In this document: positions 63,132-64,000 of the stretch, piece by piece | Layout of the letters: each line of letters begins with the position of its first letter | Numbering within the stretch: the first letter of the stretch is position 1 | Assembly: GCA_033439265.1 (NCBI GenBank) | Contig: JAVTVX010000010.1 | Coordinates: forward strand, 2,232,001 to 2,296,000 | Origin: Dillenia suffruticosa | Taxonomy: Eukaryota > Streptophyta > Magnoliopsida > Dilleniales > Dilleniaceae | Direction: 5' to 3' | DNA length: 64,000 bases | Notes under the pieces: generated by a model | The model's database searches: none | Seen by the model: the letters and a program-made list of their open reading frames with translations, nothing else | Told to the model about the DNA's origin: nothing | Made by a program: the position numbers and the translations under genes

Positions 63132-64000
63132 TTCATCAATTTTTGATTATCAAAAGAAGAAATGAAAGAATAAGCCGTGAAAGGCATATAACTAAAGAGT
63201 AGGACTTCTCTGAAATCCATTTTCACATCCAAAATGTTCTTTGAGGTGTGGTATTCGGTTTTTATTCGATTAATCCGATTCGAATAGTATGAAATCTATT
63301 TTAACCACTGACTCTCTCAAATCCTTTTTCGTTATTTTTAGAATTTGAATTTGAGATTATGGTTAAGAAATAGAGTATCCGACCACTCAATTCAAAAAAG
63401 TTTGATTAATGTGTGATAGCTTTAATAAAGGAGCAACACTTCTCCCATTTTTCTCTCAAAAATGTTCATGGAGTTGTGATACCAAAGCACTCATTTAAAT
63501 TAAAGCATATATATAATTTTGTTATTAATAGGGATTAGACGTGCAATTCTGAATTGAAACTGAATTAAAACTAAATTTTATAAAACCGAACTAGAACCGT
63601 AAAAGTAGTTCTACTCCAAAATCGGAACCTCTAAACCAATAATTTAGATCCGTTTCTTGATTTTTCAAACTAAAACATAAATCGAAAGCAAAACCTTTAA
63701 ATAATCTTGAAACTGTAATGGGGAACCGAATTTTGAAAGAATCATGAGAACAGTAAAAATATATGAAAAAAAGCAAAAAAAAAAAAAAAAAAGCAAAAAA
63801 GAAAAAATTGTAAAAAAAGAAATTTGAACTTAAACCATTTTGGTCTAAAGCTAACACTCATCGGAATCTTTTGGTTCTAGAGCTGAAATAAGAATCGTTA
63901 TCTGGATTCTAATTTTGATTCCTTTTTGTTCCAAATGGAAACCTTCCATTTTAGTTCAAAACTTTATGCATGTGTAATGCAGGGTATTTGCTTCCTCACT
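63132..64000. other. AT-rich intergenic DNA to window end
   Basis: No gene is seen. An A-run lies near 63,777-63,792, and the frame at 63,591-63,857 is low in complexity. Confidence 0.5.

Overview
This is a nuclear window from a flowering plant, most likely a eudicot. The genes have plant introns (GT..AG), the non-coding DNA is AT-rich, (GA/CT)n tracts are dense, and plant-specific genes are present (plastid HCF164, a secondary-wall MYB, HYD1 sterol isomerase), along with plant retrotransposons and a piece of plastid rbcL. The species cannot be fixed from the sequence alone. There is no rRNA operon, CRISPR array or bacterial-style gene cluster.

Layout. 1-5033: an old Ty1/copia element in reverse, with its 3' LTR cut by the window edge. 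6.1-10.05 kb (-): a plant LPAT2/LPAT3-type lysophosphatidic acid acyltransferase. All its exons are recognisable, but it has an in-frame stop and two destroyed splice acceptors, so I call it a pseudogene. 12.3-15.0 kb (-): a broken N-terminal fragment of ORC1. 16.3-21.4 kb: nested DNA transposons, the inner one a MULE-like element carrying a decayed plant mobile domain (PMD) gene. 22.6-25.1 kb (-): intact HYD1/EBP sterol isomerase. 26.3-40.6 kb (-): an intact organellar-type tRNA 2-thiouridylase (MnmA/TRMU), ten exons over 14 kb with LINE remnants in its introns. 40.6-41.9 kb: a 1.2-kb MULE-like inverted-repeat element inserted just upstream of the TRMU start codon. 45.1-46.9 kb (+): SKIP/SNW splicing-transcription factor. 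48.5-49.6 kb (+): HCF164 thylakoid thioredoxin-like protein. 53.4 kb: a nuclear copy of the rbcL 3' end, lodged inside an AT-rich repeat. 58.0-60.2 kb (+): an R2R3-MYB of the MYB46/MYB83 type. 63.06 kb: a tRNA-Cys-derived pseudogene whose anticodon now reads GTA.

The five intact genes are unrelated housekeeping or developmental loci with no operon-like cooperation. The most notable observation is a pair of elements, at 16.9-20.6 kb and 40.6-41.9 kb, that share terminal sequence (GAG....TGTACG), 9-bp target duplications and internal near-palindromes of the type TCGMGTTTTCAARACKCGA. They look like a PMD-coding element and a non-autonomous relative. No clearly new biochemical system is evident. 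The interest lies in transposon structure, decaying genes and organelle DNA transfer. All exon coordinates and family calls were made by eye from the sequence and remembered family consensus, with no database search.
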